Counted from the stretch's first letter, positions 27,694 to 37,218 are shown. The stretch is 64,000 nt of DNA from a bacterium (GCA_021823625.1 JAKANS010000005.1:1-64000), one strand, 5' to 3'. Notes: generated by a model from the letters alone, not told the origin. Translations and numbers: made by a program.

Positions 27694-28143
27694 ATGCAGC
27701 CGCTGGATTTCGACGCGGTGCTGGAGTTGATTGTGGAAAAAGACCCGCGATACCATCGCGAGGCTTACCACTTTCTGCGCGAGGCGCTCGACTACACCCA
27801 GAAAGCCATCAGCCAGGCGAACAAGGGCAAGTTCCGCCATGTCAGCGGCCAGGAATTACTGGCAGGTATCCGGGCCTGGGCGCTCCAGCAATACGGCCCG
27901 ATGGCCTCGGTGGTGCTCAACGAATGGGGCCTCCACCGGTGCGAAGATTTCGGCGAACTCGTATTCGGATTGGTGGACGCCGGGGTGCTGAGCAAGACCG
28001 AGACGGACAGCCGGGCGGACTTCGCCAACGGATTCGATTTCGAGGAGGCGTTTCGCAAACCTTTTCAGCCGGCGCGGACCTCCAGCTCACCCGCCGCCGG
28101 CGCTGCGCCTTCGCCGCCCGCCGGTTCCGCGGCCGGACGCTGA
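27694..28143 (+). CDS. Minf_1886 (TIGR04138) family protein
   Basis: A 149-aa cytoplasmic protein typical of Verrucomicrobia and Planctomycetes. The conserved core is present: LDFDAVLELIVEKDPRYH, REAYHFLREALDYTQK and FRHVSGQELLAGIRAWAL followed by FGELVFGLVDAGVLSKTETD. The Pro/Ala/Ser-rich C-terminal tail (residues 125-149) is variable. Start is ATG 27694, or a GTG nine bases upstream overlapping the small membrane ORF stop. The function of the family is not established. Confidence 0.82.
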   Translation: MQPLDFDAVLELIVEKDPRYHREAYHFLREALDYTQKAISQANKGKFRHVSGQELLAGIRAWALQQYGPMASVVLNEWGLHRCEDFGELVFGLVDAGVLSKTETDSRADFANGFDFEEAFRKPFQPARTSSSPAAGAAPSPPAGSAAGR

Positions 28144-28366
28144 GGGACAATCCGCACTTCCGGAGGTCGTTCCTTGGGGTAACACATCTGCGGCGAACGC
28201 CCGGCGCAAGCCATTACTGTCCACCGGTTCCGGGAACCCGCCAGCGGGAGCTGTGTACACGATGGCGAGACCACCTCCCGGTGGCTGAAGCTTATTGGTT
28301 GAACGGATTGCCCGCCCGCCGGTCGAATGAACGATTCGACAGTCAAAACACAACCGAATAGTCAGC

Positions 28367-28702
28367 ATGAAAAAACAACTCGGATGGATCGCGGCGATGG
28401 CGGTTTGCATGGTTGCGCTGGGTAGCGCCAACGCCTTCGCCAAAGACAAGACCGTCACCCTGAGCGGCGAGGCCATGTGCGCCAAGTGCATGTTGCACCA
28501 AGGCGACAAGTGCCAGACCGTGATCGAGACCACCGCCAAGAACGGCAAGAAAATGGACTATTACGTCCTCGACAACAGCGTGAGCAAGGCGTTCCACAGC
28601 GATGTTTGCCACGCCACGAAGAAAGTGACCGTCACTGGCACGGTCAAGAAGGATGGCAAGAAGAAAGAGCTGCTGCTCACCAAGATCGAGCCGGTGAAGT
28701 AG
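28367..28702 (+). CDS. Exported DUF6370-like protein with CxxC
   Basis: A 111-aa protein with a Sec signal (MKKQLGWIAAMAVCMVALGS, cleavage near ANAFA). The mature part holds a CAKC motif (GEAMCAKCMLHQGDKCQTVI) and another Cys in SDVCHATKKVTVTGTV, suggesting disulfide or metal binding in the cell envelope, followed by an OB-like strand run. Similar small secreted proteins are common in Planctomycetes and Verrucomicrobia; function is unknown. A strong hairpin terminator follows at 28765. Confidence 0.75.
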   Translation: MKKQLGWIAAMAVCMVALGSANAFAKDKTVTLSGEAMCAKCMLHQGDKCQTVIETTAKNGKKMDYYVLDNSVSKAFHSDVCHATKKVTVTGTVKKDGKKKELLLTKIEPVK

Positions 28703-28764
28703 TCCCGTCCACTCCCGGCGTGGCAGCCGGGCTTGCGCTGTGCCCGGCCGTGGCGCGCTGCGTT

Positions 28765-28804
28765 CCCCCGCCTCGTCTTTTGCGATGAGGCGGGGGCATT
28801 GTTT
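28765..28804 (+). terminator. Intrinsic terminator between convergent genes
   Basis: A 13-bp stem, CCCCCGCCTCGTC paired with GATGAGGCGGGGG (one G-T pair) with a 6-nt loop, then CATTGTTTT. It lies between the converging DUF6370-like gene and the ABC permease gene, so it could act in either direction. Confidence 0.75.
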
Positions 28805-28872
28805 TGCGGCAGACCAAATGAGGGGCCCCGAGCTCGAAGCATCCACAGTGCGGTTCGCCCGGCGTCCAAACT

Positions 28873-29850
28873 TCACCGCGCGCGCGTGCGGCGATCCAGC
28901 CAAACCGCACCCACGATGATCACGCCTTTGATGATTTGCTGGTAGTAGGCCGAGACGTTGAGCTGGTCCAAACCGCTGTTGAGCACACCCAACAACAGCG
29001 CCCCCAGGAAGGTTCCCCCCACGCCACCCACACCGCCTGAAAGGCTGGTGCCGCCGATCACCACGGCGGCGATGGCATCCAGCTCGTAGGCGATGCCGGC
29101 GTTCGGTTGACCCGTGGTGATGCGCGCGGCCAGCACGACGCCCGCCAGGCCCGCCAACGCGCCGCACAGCGCGTAAGCGAAAAGCTTCACGCCGGTGACG
29201 TTAATGCCGGCGGCCCGCGCGGCCATTTCATTCCCGCCCACTGCGTACAGGTGGCGGCCGAGACGGGTGTTGCCGAGGAAGACCCACGAACCCAGCGTCA
29301 CCACCAGCAGGATCAGTGCGGGCACCGGAATGCCGGCGACCTCGCCGCCCAAACTGGTGAAGGCGGGGCTGAGATTCGACACCGGCCGACCACCGCTGGC
29401 CACCAGGGCGAGGCCGCGCGCGGCGGTCATCATGCCCAACGTGGCGATGAACGGCGCGACGCGACCGGCGGTGATGACGGTGCCGTTGACCAGTCCGCAG
29501 AGCAGACCCGCGAGCACCCCGGCCAGGATCGGCACAAGGGCCGGCCAGTCGCCGGGGTGGGCGAGCGACGCCGCCGCCACGCCGGTGAGCGCCACCAGCG
29601 AGCCGAGCGACAAATCCACCCCACCGGTCAGCAGAACATAGGTAACGCCCACGGCGAGGATGCCGTTGATGGAGATCTGGCGGACGATGTTGATGAGATT
29701 CCCTGCGCTGAAGAACGTGGGTTTAACCAGGGCCAGTGCGCCACACACGACCGCCAGCGTCAGCACCAGTCCGTAACGGCGAAACCAATCGCCGCCGGGC
29801 ACGGACTGGTGGGGCGACGCGGAGGCGGGTTCGTGGGGCGCGGAAGTCAT
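28873..29850 (-). CDS. RbsC-type sugar ABC transporter permease
   Basis: Inner-membrane permease of the ribose/xylose/autoinducer-2 class. The 325-aa protein has about eight to ten hydrophobic helices and the family motifs VGVTYVLLTGGVDLSLGSLV, GLVNGTVITAGRVAPFIATLG, TRLGRHLYAVGGNEMAARAAGI and ELDAIAAVVIGGTSLSGGVG. It follows the ATPase gene after 2 bp on the minus strand, so they form one unit. No periplasmic binding protein gene is adjacent, so substrate capture must use a product encoded elsewhere, or the operon is incomplete. Confidence 0.9.
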   Translation of the reverse strand: MTSAPHEPASASPHQSVPGGDWFRRYGLVLTLAVVCGALALVKPTFFSAGNLINIVRQISINGILAVGVTYVLLTGGVDLSLGSLVALTGVAAASLAHPGDWPALVPILAGVLAGLLCGLVNGTVITAGRVAPFIATLGMMTAARGLALVASGGRPVSNLSPAFTSLGGEVAGIPVPALILLVVTLGSWVFLGNTRLGRHLYAVGGNEMAARAAGINVTGVKLFAYALCGALAGLAGVVLAARITTGQPNAGIAYELDAIAAVVIGGTSLSGGVGGVGGTFLGALLLGVLNSGLDQLNVSAYYQQIIKGVIIVGAVWLDRRTRAR

Positions 29851-29852
29851 GG

Positions 29853-31358
29853 TCAGTCGGGCATCGCGAGGTGCAGCACTTCGGCGGCGGAGGCGGTACG
29901 AGGATCGAGTTCACCGGCGAGCCGGCCTTCCCGCATCACCAGCACGCGGTGGCTCAGCGCCAGGATCTCCGGCAGTTCGGAGGAGACCAGCAAGACCGCC
30001 ATGCCTTCGGCGGCGAGCCGTCGGATCAGCGCGTAGATGTCCGCCTTCGCTGCCACGTCGATGCCGCGCGTGGGTTCGTCGAGAATGAGGATGCGTGGCC
30101 GCGTCAGCAACGCGCGGGCGAGGAGTACTTTTTGCTGGTTGCCGCCGCTGAGCCGGCTGACCGGCTGCCGCGAGCCGGCCTCTTTGATCGCAAACGCGCG
30201 CACCTGCTCCGCTGCGATCCTGGCCTCGCGCGCGTGGTCGATGAACGGTCCCCGGCAAAATTGACGCAGACTTGCGAGCGTCATGTTCTCCCGCAAGGCG
30301 AGCTGGGGCACCAGACCTGATTCGCGCCGGTCCTCGGTAACCATCGCGATACCCAGGGCCAGGGCGTCACGCGGATGCTTCAGGCGCACCGGGTGGCCAA
30401 AGGCGCGTACCTCGCCTTCATCGGCCGGCGCCAGCCCGTAAATCGCGCTCGCCACCTCGGTGCGCCCGGCACCCATCAGACCGGCCAGCCCGACCACTTC
30501 GCCTTGCCGCACGGCGAAGCTCACGTCGCGGAAGCGGTGGCGGCGGCCCAGTCCCTGAACTTCGAGGGCGATTTCGCCGGTCACCGTTTCGGATCGGGTT
30601 GCGCTGACGGCGGCGGCGCGGCCCGCCATGAGTTCTACAAGTCGCGAAGCGGTCAGACCAGGGGCAGGCTCAGTTGTGATGTGCCGGCCGTCGCGGAGCA
30701 CGGTGACGCGGTCCGCGATCCGCAGCACTTCTTCGAGCCGGTGGGTGATGTAAAGCACGGCCACGCCATCGCGTTGGAGTTCGCCAACGATCGCCAAGAG
30801 CGCGTTCGCTTCCGGCTCGGAGAGTGCAGAAGTCGGTTCGTCCATGATGACCACGCGGGCGCGGTGAGCCAGGGCCCGGGCAATTTCCACCATCTGGCGT
30901 TCGGCCACGCTGAGCTCGCGCAACAGCCGCTCTGGTGGGATGTCGAGGCCGAGGCGATCCAGCCGGGTGGCCGCTTCGCGTTGAATCCGCCGGTGGTCCA
31001 GCCAGCCGGGAAAACAGATCACCGGCTCGCATCCCATGAGGATGTTGGCCGCCACGGTCAATTCCGGGAACCCCAGCAATTCCTGGTGGATCATCACGAT
31101 GCCGCGCGCGAGCGCCTCGTGCGGATTGCGCAGGCGGACGGCCTGGCCGTCGATTTGGATTTCGCCGGCATCGGGCGGGAAGTGCCCGGCCAGCAATTTC
31201 ATGAGCGTGGATTTGCCGGCGCCGTTTTCGCCCATGACGGCGTGCACTTCGCCCCAGACCACGTCCAGCGACACGCCTCGTAGAGCTGGCGTGCCGGCGA
31301 AAGCTTTCGCCAAGGCACAAGCTTGGAGCACGAGCGGCGTGGCGGCGGTGCGGGTCAT
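29853..31358 (-). CDS. RbsA-type sugar ABC transporter ATP-binding protein
   Basis: A 501-aa tandem ATPase. NBD1: Walker A GENGAGKSTL, signature LSVAERQMVEIARAL, Walker B VVIMDEPTSAL. NBD2 has the naturally degenerate Walker A (GLMGAGRTEV), signature LSGGNQQKVLLARALL and LILDEPTRGID, as in RbsA/XylG/MglA. It energises the permease downstream for import of a monosaccharide or related compound. The gene is divergent from the large secreted protein at 31597, with about 240 bp between them for promoters. Confidence 0.92.
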   Translation of the reverse strand: MTRTAATPLVLQACALAKAFAGTPALRGVSLDVVWGEVHAVMGENGAGKSTLMKLLAGHFPPDAGEIQIDGQAVRLRNPHEALARGIVMIHQELLGFPELTVAANILMGCEPVICFPGWLDHRRIQREAATRLDRLGLDIPPERLLRELSVAERQMVEIARALAHRARVVIMDEPTSALSEPEANALLAIVGELQRDGVAVLYITHRLEEVLRIADRVTVLRDGRHITTEPAPGLTASRLVELMAGRAAAVSATRSETVTGEIALEVQGLGRRHRFRDVSFAVRQGEVVGLAGLMGAGRTEVASAIYGLAPADEGEVRAFGHPVRLKHPRDALALGIAMVTEDRRESGLVPQLALRENMTLASLRQFCRGPFIDHAREARIAAEQVRAFAIKEAGSRQPVSRLSGGNQQKVLLARALLTRPRILILDEPTRGIDVAAKADIYALIRRLAAEGMAVLLVSSELPEILALSHRVLVMREGRLAGELDPRTASAAEVLHLAMPD

Positions 31359-31596
31359 CGTTGTCGGATATGCGGTCTTCTGTTAGCCTGCGCTTCCGTC
31401 TGCTGGCAACGACTTTCCGCCATCGCCGGCCGACTTCCGAAAAACGGTTGACGCGGTGGGCCGGGCGCGAAAGATTGACGCCGTAACTCCAAATGACCGA
31501 ACTCCAAAAGTGCTTGCAGCCGCGCTTGGCCTGATCTGCGACGGTTGGCGTCTCCAGTCCTCAAACGCGGGCGCAAGCTCAACAAAGAAGTGTGGT

Positions 31597-34500
31597 ATGA
31601 AAAGCTGGCATAACCTTGGCGGTTTCGTGGGCGGCGGATTGCTCGTGGCGTGTCTGGGCGGCCTCTGGCCGGCCTCGGCCCGGGTGTTGGATGACTTCAA
31701 CGCGGCGCAGGCGAGCGGCTGGGAGGACTCGAACCCAGCCGGTCAGCCATTGCCGGGAGGGAAGCAGGCGAACGGCGTCTTTACCTTTGACTTGCCGGCC
31801 ATCGGGCAACCGTACTTCGTGGCCAGCACCAAGAAGACGGAGACCTTCGAACTGAAGGAGGGCCGCAATCTGGAATTCCGCGTGGACCTGGTCAGCGCCC
31901 TCGGCCCGGACTCCTACGCCGTGTTGGCGTTCATCCCCACGACGACCGGTGCCAACTCGTTGGCCGGCTACGGCATCGCGAAGTCGGAGACCGACTTCCT
32001 GATCACCAAGGGCATCAACAAATACTTCCTCGACGACGTGCCGTCGCCGGAGTTGAAGAACCAGAACGTTACCCTGACGCTCAACCTGACCGTCCGCAAC
32101 GGCAACGTCGAAATCACCGGCCAGGTCCTGGACAAAGATGACGGCAACCGGGTGATTTACGAAAGGCGCGTGGTGGACACGCCCGCGGCCGACATCATGT
32201 CCGATGGCACGGACGATCCGCCGGCGCCGTTCATCACCAGCGGCTATTTCGTGCTCTATCTTTACGCGGACAATGGCACCGAACCTGCCGGTTACCAGGT
32301 GGTTTATGACAACGCCGAAGTGCTGGTTTGCGATGCAACGGTGCTGGACGACTTCAACGCGGCCCAGGCCACCGGCTGGGAGGACTCCAATCCCGCCGGC
32401 CTGCCACTGCCGGGCGGCAAACAGGCCAACGGCGTATTCACGTTCGATTTGCAGGCGATCGGCCAGCCGTACTTCGTGGCCAGCACCAAGAAAACCAAGA
32501 CCTTCCAGTTGGACGAAGGCACCCGCAACGAGTTCGCCGTGGACATGGTCAGCGGACTGGGCATCGATTCGTTTACCGTGCTCGCGTTTATCCCGACCGC
32601 GACCGGGGCCAACTCCCTCGGCGGGTACGGCATCGCCAAGTCCGAGAGCGATCTGCTTATCACCAAGGGCATCAACAAGTACTTCTTCAACGAGAACGTG
32701 GACCCGCCGGTCAAGAATCAAAACGTGACCCTGGTGCTCACCCTGACCGTGCTCCACGGCAACGTCGTCATCCGCGGGCGTGTGTTGGACAAGGACGACC
32801 ACAACGCCGTTTTGTTCGACAAGACCTTCGTGGACACGCCTGCGGCCGATGTCATGGCCGACGGCGACGACGACCCGCCGGCTCCTTTTGTTGAGATGCC
32901 GGGCAATGTGGTGCTGTACCTTTATGCCGACGGCGGCCAGGATCCGGCCGGCTATCAGGTGGTTTACGACAACCTGATCGCCTCCACGCCTCCTTCCACC
33001 GCGAACGAACCGCCGGTGATCCTCGAGGTGACACCGAAGACCGGTGCGAGCTTCCTGGCCGCACCCACGACGTTGTCGTTCAAGGTGTCGGATGACAAAC
33101 CGATCGCCGACTCGGGGGTGTCCGTCAGCTTGAACGGGCAGCTCATCACCACGGCCAACGGCCTGACCCTGAGCGCCGCCGGAACCACGCGGGTGGCGAC
33201 CCTGGCCGGGCTTGGCGCCAACACGAATTACGTGGCCGAACTGACGGTGGTGGATTCGGACAACGTTACCCGCTCCGAAACGACGTATTTCGACACCTTC
33301 GTGGCCACCGATCGCGTGACGGAAATCGAGGACTACAACTTCGATTCCGGATCCTATTTCAACAACCCGGTGCGGACCCCCGAAGGTTGGGGCCAGGACA
33401 ACAACTCGTACGTGGATCGGGTGGGGGTTGAAGGCACGGATTTCCACGACACCCGGACGGCTCCGAGTGGGGCCGACACGCTCTATCGAACGCAGGATCC
33501 GGTGCGCATGGCGCACACGCTGGATAAGCCGCGCCCGCAGTTCGACCCGGACAACTTTGTCTTCGACTACGACGTGGGTGACCTCGCCGCCGGCGAATGG
33601 CTCAATTACACGCGCGAGTTCACCGCGGGTTCATACGAGGTGTACTTGCGCGAGGCGGTGGTGAACTTCGTGCAGGCGGACAGCGTGCTGGAACAGGTCA
33701 CCAGCAGCGCCAGCACCCCGGATCAGACCACCACGCAGTTGGGCACTTTCTTCGGCAAGCTTAGCGGCTACACGTTCCGCAACGTGCCGCTGACCGACGG
33801 CACCGGCCTGAACAAAGTAGTGCTCAAGCTGTCCGGCAAAACAACGCTCCGTCTGCGCCACCTGACCGCGGACACGGATTCGGCGAACCGATATTTAAAC
33901 TACCTCATCTTCGTGCCCGTCTCGGACACGGGCGTTCAGCGGGCCACAATCACGTCGCTGCTGCCGACCCCGAGTTCCACGGTGCAGACCGTGACTCCCA
34001 CGATTGAGGCGGTGATCAAGAACCGCGACACCAGCGTGGACACCGCGACCATCCGGCTTGAAGTCAACGGCCAGACGGTGACCCCGACCATCACGCCGGA
34101 CGCCTCGGGCGCGACGGTCTCGTGGGCGATGTCTCCGCTGCCGGCTTCGGGCGCCGCCAACACCGCCAAGCTCAGCTTCAAGGACAACCAGACGGTCGAA
34201 AGCGTCACGGAATGGAGCTTCGTGGTAACGTACAAGCACCTTGATCCGGCGAACCGCCGGAGCGGCCCAGGGCAGGATCGGGGCTTCCAAGTACGCATGG
34301 TTCAGGCCCCCGCTGGATCCAATCTGGAAAACAGCCTCGACCGTGCCGAAGCCCAGCTCGCGGCCAACTCCACCATCCCGGTCTATGTGGACACGAACGT
34401 CGTGGAACAGGTGGTCAACATGTCCCAGGACGGATCGTCTGCGGGCAATTTCCCTGACAAGTACATCGTGCCCGGCTTGGATGACTTCAACGGGACGGAC

Positions 34501-35037
34501 GATTTCGTCGTGGAGGCCCGAGCTTGGCTCGAGTTGTCCGCAGGCGTGCATCGCTTCGGCGTCGTCAGCGACGACGGATACAAGATCTCTTCGGGCGCGA
34601 AGACCTCGGACAAGGAGCCAATCCTCGGCTTCCACAACGGCGGACCGGCCAACGAAACCTCCGACTTCGTCGTGCCACAGGCCGGGTTCTACCCCTTCCG
34701 CATGATCTGGTACGAACGCGGCGGCAGTGCTTACGCGGAATGGTTTTCGCAGGACACGGCCACGGGCGAAAAGACGCTCATCAACGATCCCAGCTCGACG
34801 AAGGCCATCAAAGCCTACCTTAATGTCGCGGCCGAGCCGGCCATCAAGCTGCAGTTCGTGGATCACCTCGGCGACGCGTTCGGCGACGACAACGCCGCAG
34901 TCGTGAACACCACCTCCAAGACCATCACCACCCCGGTCGGCGGCAGCACACGCTTTTACCGGCTGCGCAGCGACACCGCGCACACGCTCAAGACGATCCA
35001 TCTCGAAGGTGGCAACGTCGTCTTGACCTACGAATAG
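31597..35037 (+). CDS. Large secreted CBM6/PA14-like protein with duplicated N-terminal module
   Basis: A 1146-aa exported protein (signal MKSWHNLGGFVGGGLLVACL). Two copies of a module of about 218 residues follow (VLDDFNAAQASGWEDSNPAG ... and VLDDFNAAQATGWEDSNPAG ...), then an Ig-like segment (TPKTGASFLAAPTTLSFKV), a CBM6-like carbohydrate-binding stretch (AGEWLNYTREFTAGSYEVYL), another Ig-like piece, and a PA14-like domain (GVHRFGVVSDDGYKISSG ... GSAYAEWFSQD). No catalytic motif is recognised, so adhesion or polysaccharide binding is likely. The tracked start adds 47 residues lacking signal character; ATG 31597 is better. A strong terminator follows. Confidence 0.8.
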   Translation: MKSWHNLGGFVGGGLLVACLGGLWPASARVLDDFNAAQASGWEDSNPAGQPLPGGKQANGVFTFDLPAIGQPYFVASTKKTETFELKEGRNLEFRVDLVSALGPDSYAVLAFIPTTTGANSLAGYGIAKSETDFLITKGINKYFLDDVPSPELKNQNVTLTLNLTVRNGNVEITGQVLDKDDGNRVIYERRVVDTPAADIMSDGTDDPPAPFITSGYFVLYLYADNGTEPAGYQVVYDNAEVLVCDATVLDDFNAAQATGWEDSNPAGLPLPGGKQANGVFTFDLQAIGQPYFVASTKKTKTFQLDEGTRNEFAVDMVSGLGIDSFTVLAFIPTATGANSLGGYGIAKSESDLLITKGINKYFFNENVDPPVKNQNVTLVLTLTVLHGNVVIRGRVLDKDDHNAVLFDKTFVDTPAADVMADGDDDPPAPFVEMPGNVVLYLYADGGQDPAGYQVVYDNLIASTPPSTANEPPVILEVTPKTGASFLAAPTTLSFKVSDDKPIADSGVSVSLNGQLITTANGLTLSAAGTTRVATLAGLGANTNYVAELTVVDSDNVTRSETTYFDTFVATDRVTEIEDYNFDSGSYFNNPVRTPEGWGQDNNSYVDRVGVEGTDFHDTRTAPSGADTLYRTQDPVRMAHTLDKPRPQFDPDNFVFDYDVGDLAAGEWLNYTREFTAGSYEVYLREAVVNFVQADSVLEQVTSSASTPDQTTTQLGTFFGKLSGYTFRNVPLTDGTGLNKVVLKLSGKTTLRLRHLTADTDSANRYLNYLIFVPVSDTGVQRATITSLLPTPSSTVQTVTPTIEAVIKNRDTSVDTATIRLEVNGQTVTPTITPDASGATVSWAMSPLPASGAANTAKLSFKDNQTVESVTEWSFVVTYKHLDPANRRSGPGQDRGFQVRMVQAPAGSNLENSLDRAEAQLAANSTIPVYVDTNVVEQVVNMSQDGSSAGNFPDKYIVPGLDDFNGTDDFVVEARAWLELSAGVHRFGVVSDDGYKISSGAKTSDKEPILGFHNGGPANETSDFVVPQAGFYPFRMIWYERGGSAYAEWFSQDTATGEKTLINDPSSTKAIKAYLNVAAEPAIKLQFVDHLGDAFGDDNAAVVNTTSKTITTPVGGSTRFYRLRSDTAHTLKTIHLEGGNVVLTYE

Positions 35038-35059
35038 CGGCGGCTTCACGCGCTCTCAG

Positions 35060-35098
35060 GGCGGCCGGCAGAGAATGCCGGCCGCCCGGCGCATTTTC
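35060..35098 (+). terminator. Intrinsic terminator after the secreted CBM protein
   Basis: A perfect 11-bp stem, GGCGGCCGGCA / TGCCGGCCGCC, with loop GAGAA, followed by a short T-containing tail (CATTTTCTG). It lies 23 bp after the stop. Confidence 0.7.
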
Positions 35099-35147
35099 TG
35101 ATTTGCCAGCCGCGTGCCTGTGGCACCATTCGCCCTCCGGATTGCCC

Positions 35148-36281
35148 ATGAGCCAGGACAATCTCTTGATCGTGGCCGACAGCGCCCGCTGCGCCGATTT
35201 GCGCTACGCGGTGGGGCTGTGCGTGCCGGCGCCGTTCATTTACCTGCGCGTGAATGGGCGCGGGTACGCGGTGCTGGGCGACGCGGAACTGGACCGGGTC
35301 GGGCGGCAGGGGCGGAAATGCCGGGTGCTGTCCCTTTCACGCTGTCAACGCCAGCTCCGCCGTGCGGGCGAAAAACACCCCGGCTTGGCGGCGGTGATTC
35401 GCCTGCTGGTCGGCAAGAAAGACGCGGGGCGTCTGCTGGTTCCGGCGGACTTTCCGCTCGGCCTGGCGCGGGAACTCCGCCACCTCAAAGTCCGGGTGCG
35501 GCCGCGGACGGGCGAGTTGTTTTTCCCCGAGCGCGAATTCAAGTCCGCCGAGGAAATGGAAATGATTCGCGCCGCCGTCGTGATGGCGGAGGTGGGGTTG
35601 GCGGAGGCGATCCAGGCACTCAAGGACTCGAAGATCGGCCCGCGTGAGCAACTCATTTACCACGGCTCGCCCCTCACCGCCGAGAAACTGCGCGGGATCA
35701 TTCAGGTGGCGATTCTTCAGGCCGGCGGGCAGGCCAGCCGGACGACTGTGGCCGGCGGGCGCCAGGGATGCGACTTGTACGAGATCGGTTCCGGCCCGCT
35801 GCCGGCGCACCGGCCGATAACCCTGCAGGTGTTCCCTCGGTCCGAGAAAACCGGTTATTACGCCAACATTGCCCGCACGGTGGTTCGCGGCCGCGCCTCT
35901 GAACCGGTGCGAAAACTCTACGCCGCGGTGAAGGACGCCCAGGAAATCGCGCTGGACCGGTTGTGCGATGGCGCGCGCGCGCGCGAAGTTCACGCCACGG
36001 TGCAGGATCACTTCGTCCGGGAAGGCTTCCGCACCAGCCGGGCCAAAGGGGCGCAGCGTGGCTTCCTGCACGCCACCGGCCACGGCCTCGGCCTTGCGCC
36101 TAGCGAACCGCCGCACCTCACAGCCGCCAGCGACGAAGTCTTGCGGCCAAGTCAGGTCGTGGCTCTGCATCCGGCTCTGTACTATCCCGAGTTCGGCGGG
36201 GTGCGCGTCGGCGACGTGGCGGTGGTCACGCGCAACGGCGCCCGCAACTTAACCCAGTTCGAGAAGGTCTTGGAAGTGTGA
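35148..36281 (+). CDS. M24-fold (Xaa-Pro peptidase-like) protein with degenerate metal site
   Basis: A 377-aa protein with an N-terminal creatinase-like domain and a C-terminal pita-bread fold. The fold signatures are clear (KSAEEMEMIRAAVVMAEVGL, GFLHATGHGLGLAPSEPPHL, GGVRVGDVAVVT). Four of five metal ligands are not. Where active M24 enzymes have Asp in D-x-F/G and G-D-I-T-R-T, this reads LQVFPRSEKTGYYANIARTV. Where they have E-P-G and R-x-E-D, it reads ALHPALYY and RVGDV. The His survives. It is therefore probably not a metallopeptidase and may bind peptides or act as a scaffold. Start ATG gives SQDNLLIVADS. Confidence 0.82.
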   Translation: MSQDNLLIVADSARCADLRYAVGLCVPAPFIYLRVNGRGYAVLGDAELDRVGRQGRKCRVLSLSRCQRQLRRAGEKHPGLAAVIRLLVGKKDAGRLLVPADFPLGLARELRHLKVRVRPRTGELFFPEREFKSAEEMEMIRAAVVMAEVGLAEAIQALKDSKIGPREQLIYHGSPLTAEKLRGIIQVAILQAGGQASRTTVAGGRQGCDLYEIGSGPLPAHRPITLQVFPRSEKTGYYANIARTVVRGRASEPVRKLYAAVKDAQEIALDRLCDGARAREVHATVQDHFVREGFRTSRAKGAQRGFLHATGHGLGLAPSEPPHLTAASDEVLRPSQVVALHPALYYPEFGGVRVGDVAVVTRNGARNLTQFEKVLEV

Positions 36282-36471
36282 CCGCGCGGGGCCGTTCCGC
36301 GCCGGTGAGACGCTGATCCGTGTTGCCGTAACCTCGTTGTATTTGATCCAACGTGTTATCCATAAGCATTTGGGGATAGGCTTGCACTTGGCAGGCAACC
36401 GGCTAAATTAGGCGCGCGCGCGAGCGACCGGCTTCAGGCCGGTGGCTGCGGAATGTCGAAAGGAAACGACC

Positions 36472-37197
36472 ATGATGCCTGGACTCTTTTTCGGACCGTG
36501 GGATTGGCTGATGATTCCCGGTCTGCTGATCGGTATGTGGGCGCAGTTCAAACTGATGTCCACCTACAACCGTTACGTGCGCCAACCGGTCGAGACCGGG
36601 GTGACGGGCGCTGACGCGGCGCGCGAGATTCTTGACCGCGCCGGTCTGCGGCAGGTGCCGGTCCAGCCCGTGCCTGGCCACCTGACCGATCACTACGATC
36701 CAATCAAACGCGCGCTCTTCCTGTCCGAAGAGAACTACCACGGACGGTCCATCGCCGCGGTGGGGGTGGCGGCTCACGAAGCGGGCCACGCGCTCCAGCA
36801 CAAAGAGGCTTATGCGCCGCTGCAGTTCCGGATGATGATGGCGCCCGCGACCGGCATCGCCAGCACGGCGGTGTGGTTGATCCTGGGCGCGGGCTTCATG
36901 CTGATGATGTTCCGCATCATCACCCCCAGCCTGTTCGGGGCGCTGCTGCCTTACGCGATCGGCGCCTTCGCTTTTGTGACGCTGTTTCAGTTGGTGACGT
37001 TGCCGGTCGAATACGATGCGAGCCGGCGCGCCAAAGTGCAGTTGTCCCAGCTCGGGATCGTCCGCAGCCATGAAGCGGGAGCGGTGAGCGAAGTGCTGGG
37101 GGCGGCGGCCCTCACCTACGTCGCCGCGTTGGTGGCGTCCGTGCTGCAGTTGCTGCGCTTGGTCATGATCGCGCGCGGTTTCAGCCGAAACAACTAG
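36472..37197 (+). CDS. YugP-type membrane zinc metallopeptidase
   Basis: A 241-aa membrane protease of the neutral zinc metallopeptidase (YugP/Zn_peptidase_2) family. The catalytic HExxH is in VGVAAHEAGHALQHKE; N-terminal helix (WLMIPGLLIGMWAQ) and two central helices (residues 120-175) flank it, and ROP-like LPVEYDASRRAKV is the usual downstream Asp/Glu-containing segment. Starts at the ATG with a ribosome site AAAGGAAACG 6-8 bp before it; the ten extra tracked residues are unlikely. Substrate is unknown. A terminator follows at 37219. Confidence 0.85.
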   Translation: MMPGLFFGPWDWLMIPGLLIGMWAQFKLMSTYNRYVRQPVETGVTGADAAREILDRAGLRQVPVQPVPGHLTDHYDPIKRALFLSEENYHGRSIAAVGVAAHEAGHALQHKEAYAPLQFRMMMAPATGIASTAVWLILGAGFMLMMFRIITPSLFGALLPYAIGAFAFVTLFQLVTLPVEYDASRRAKVQLSQLGIVRSHEAGAVSEVLGAAALTYVAALVASVLQLLRLVMIARGFSRNN

Positions 37198-37218
37198 CCC
37201 GCGCCCCGGTTAGCTTCG

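Noticed and set aside
31579-33516. 645-aa minus-strand ORF
   Set aside because: Antisense of the duplicated secreted-protein modules; the plus strand has a signal peptide and domain pattern.
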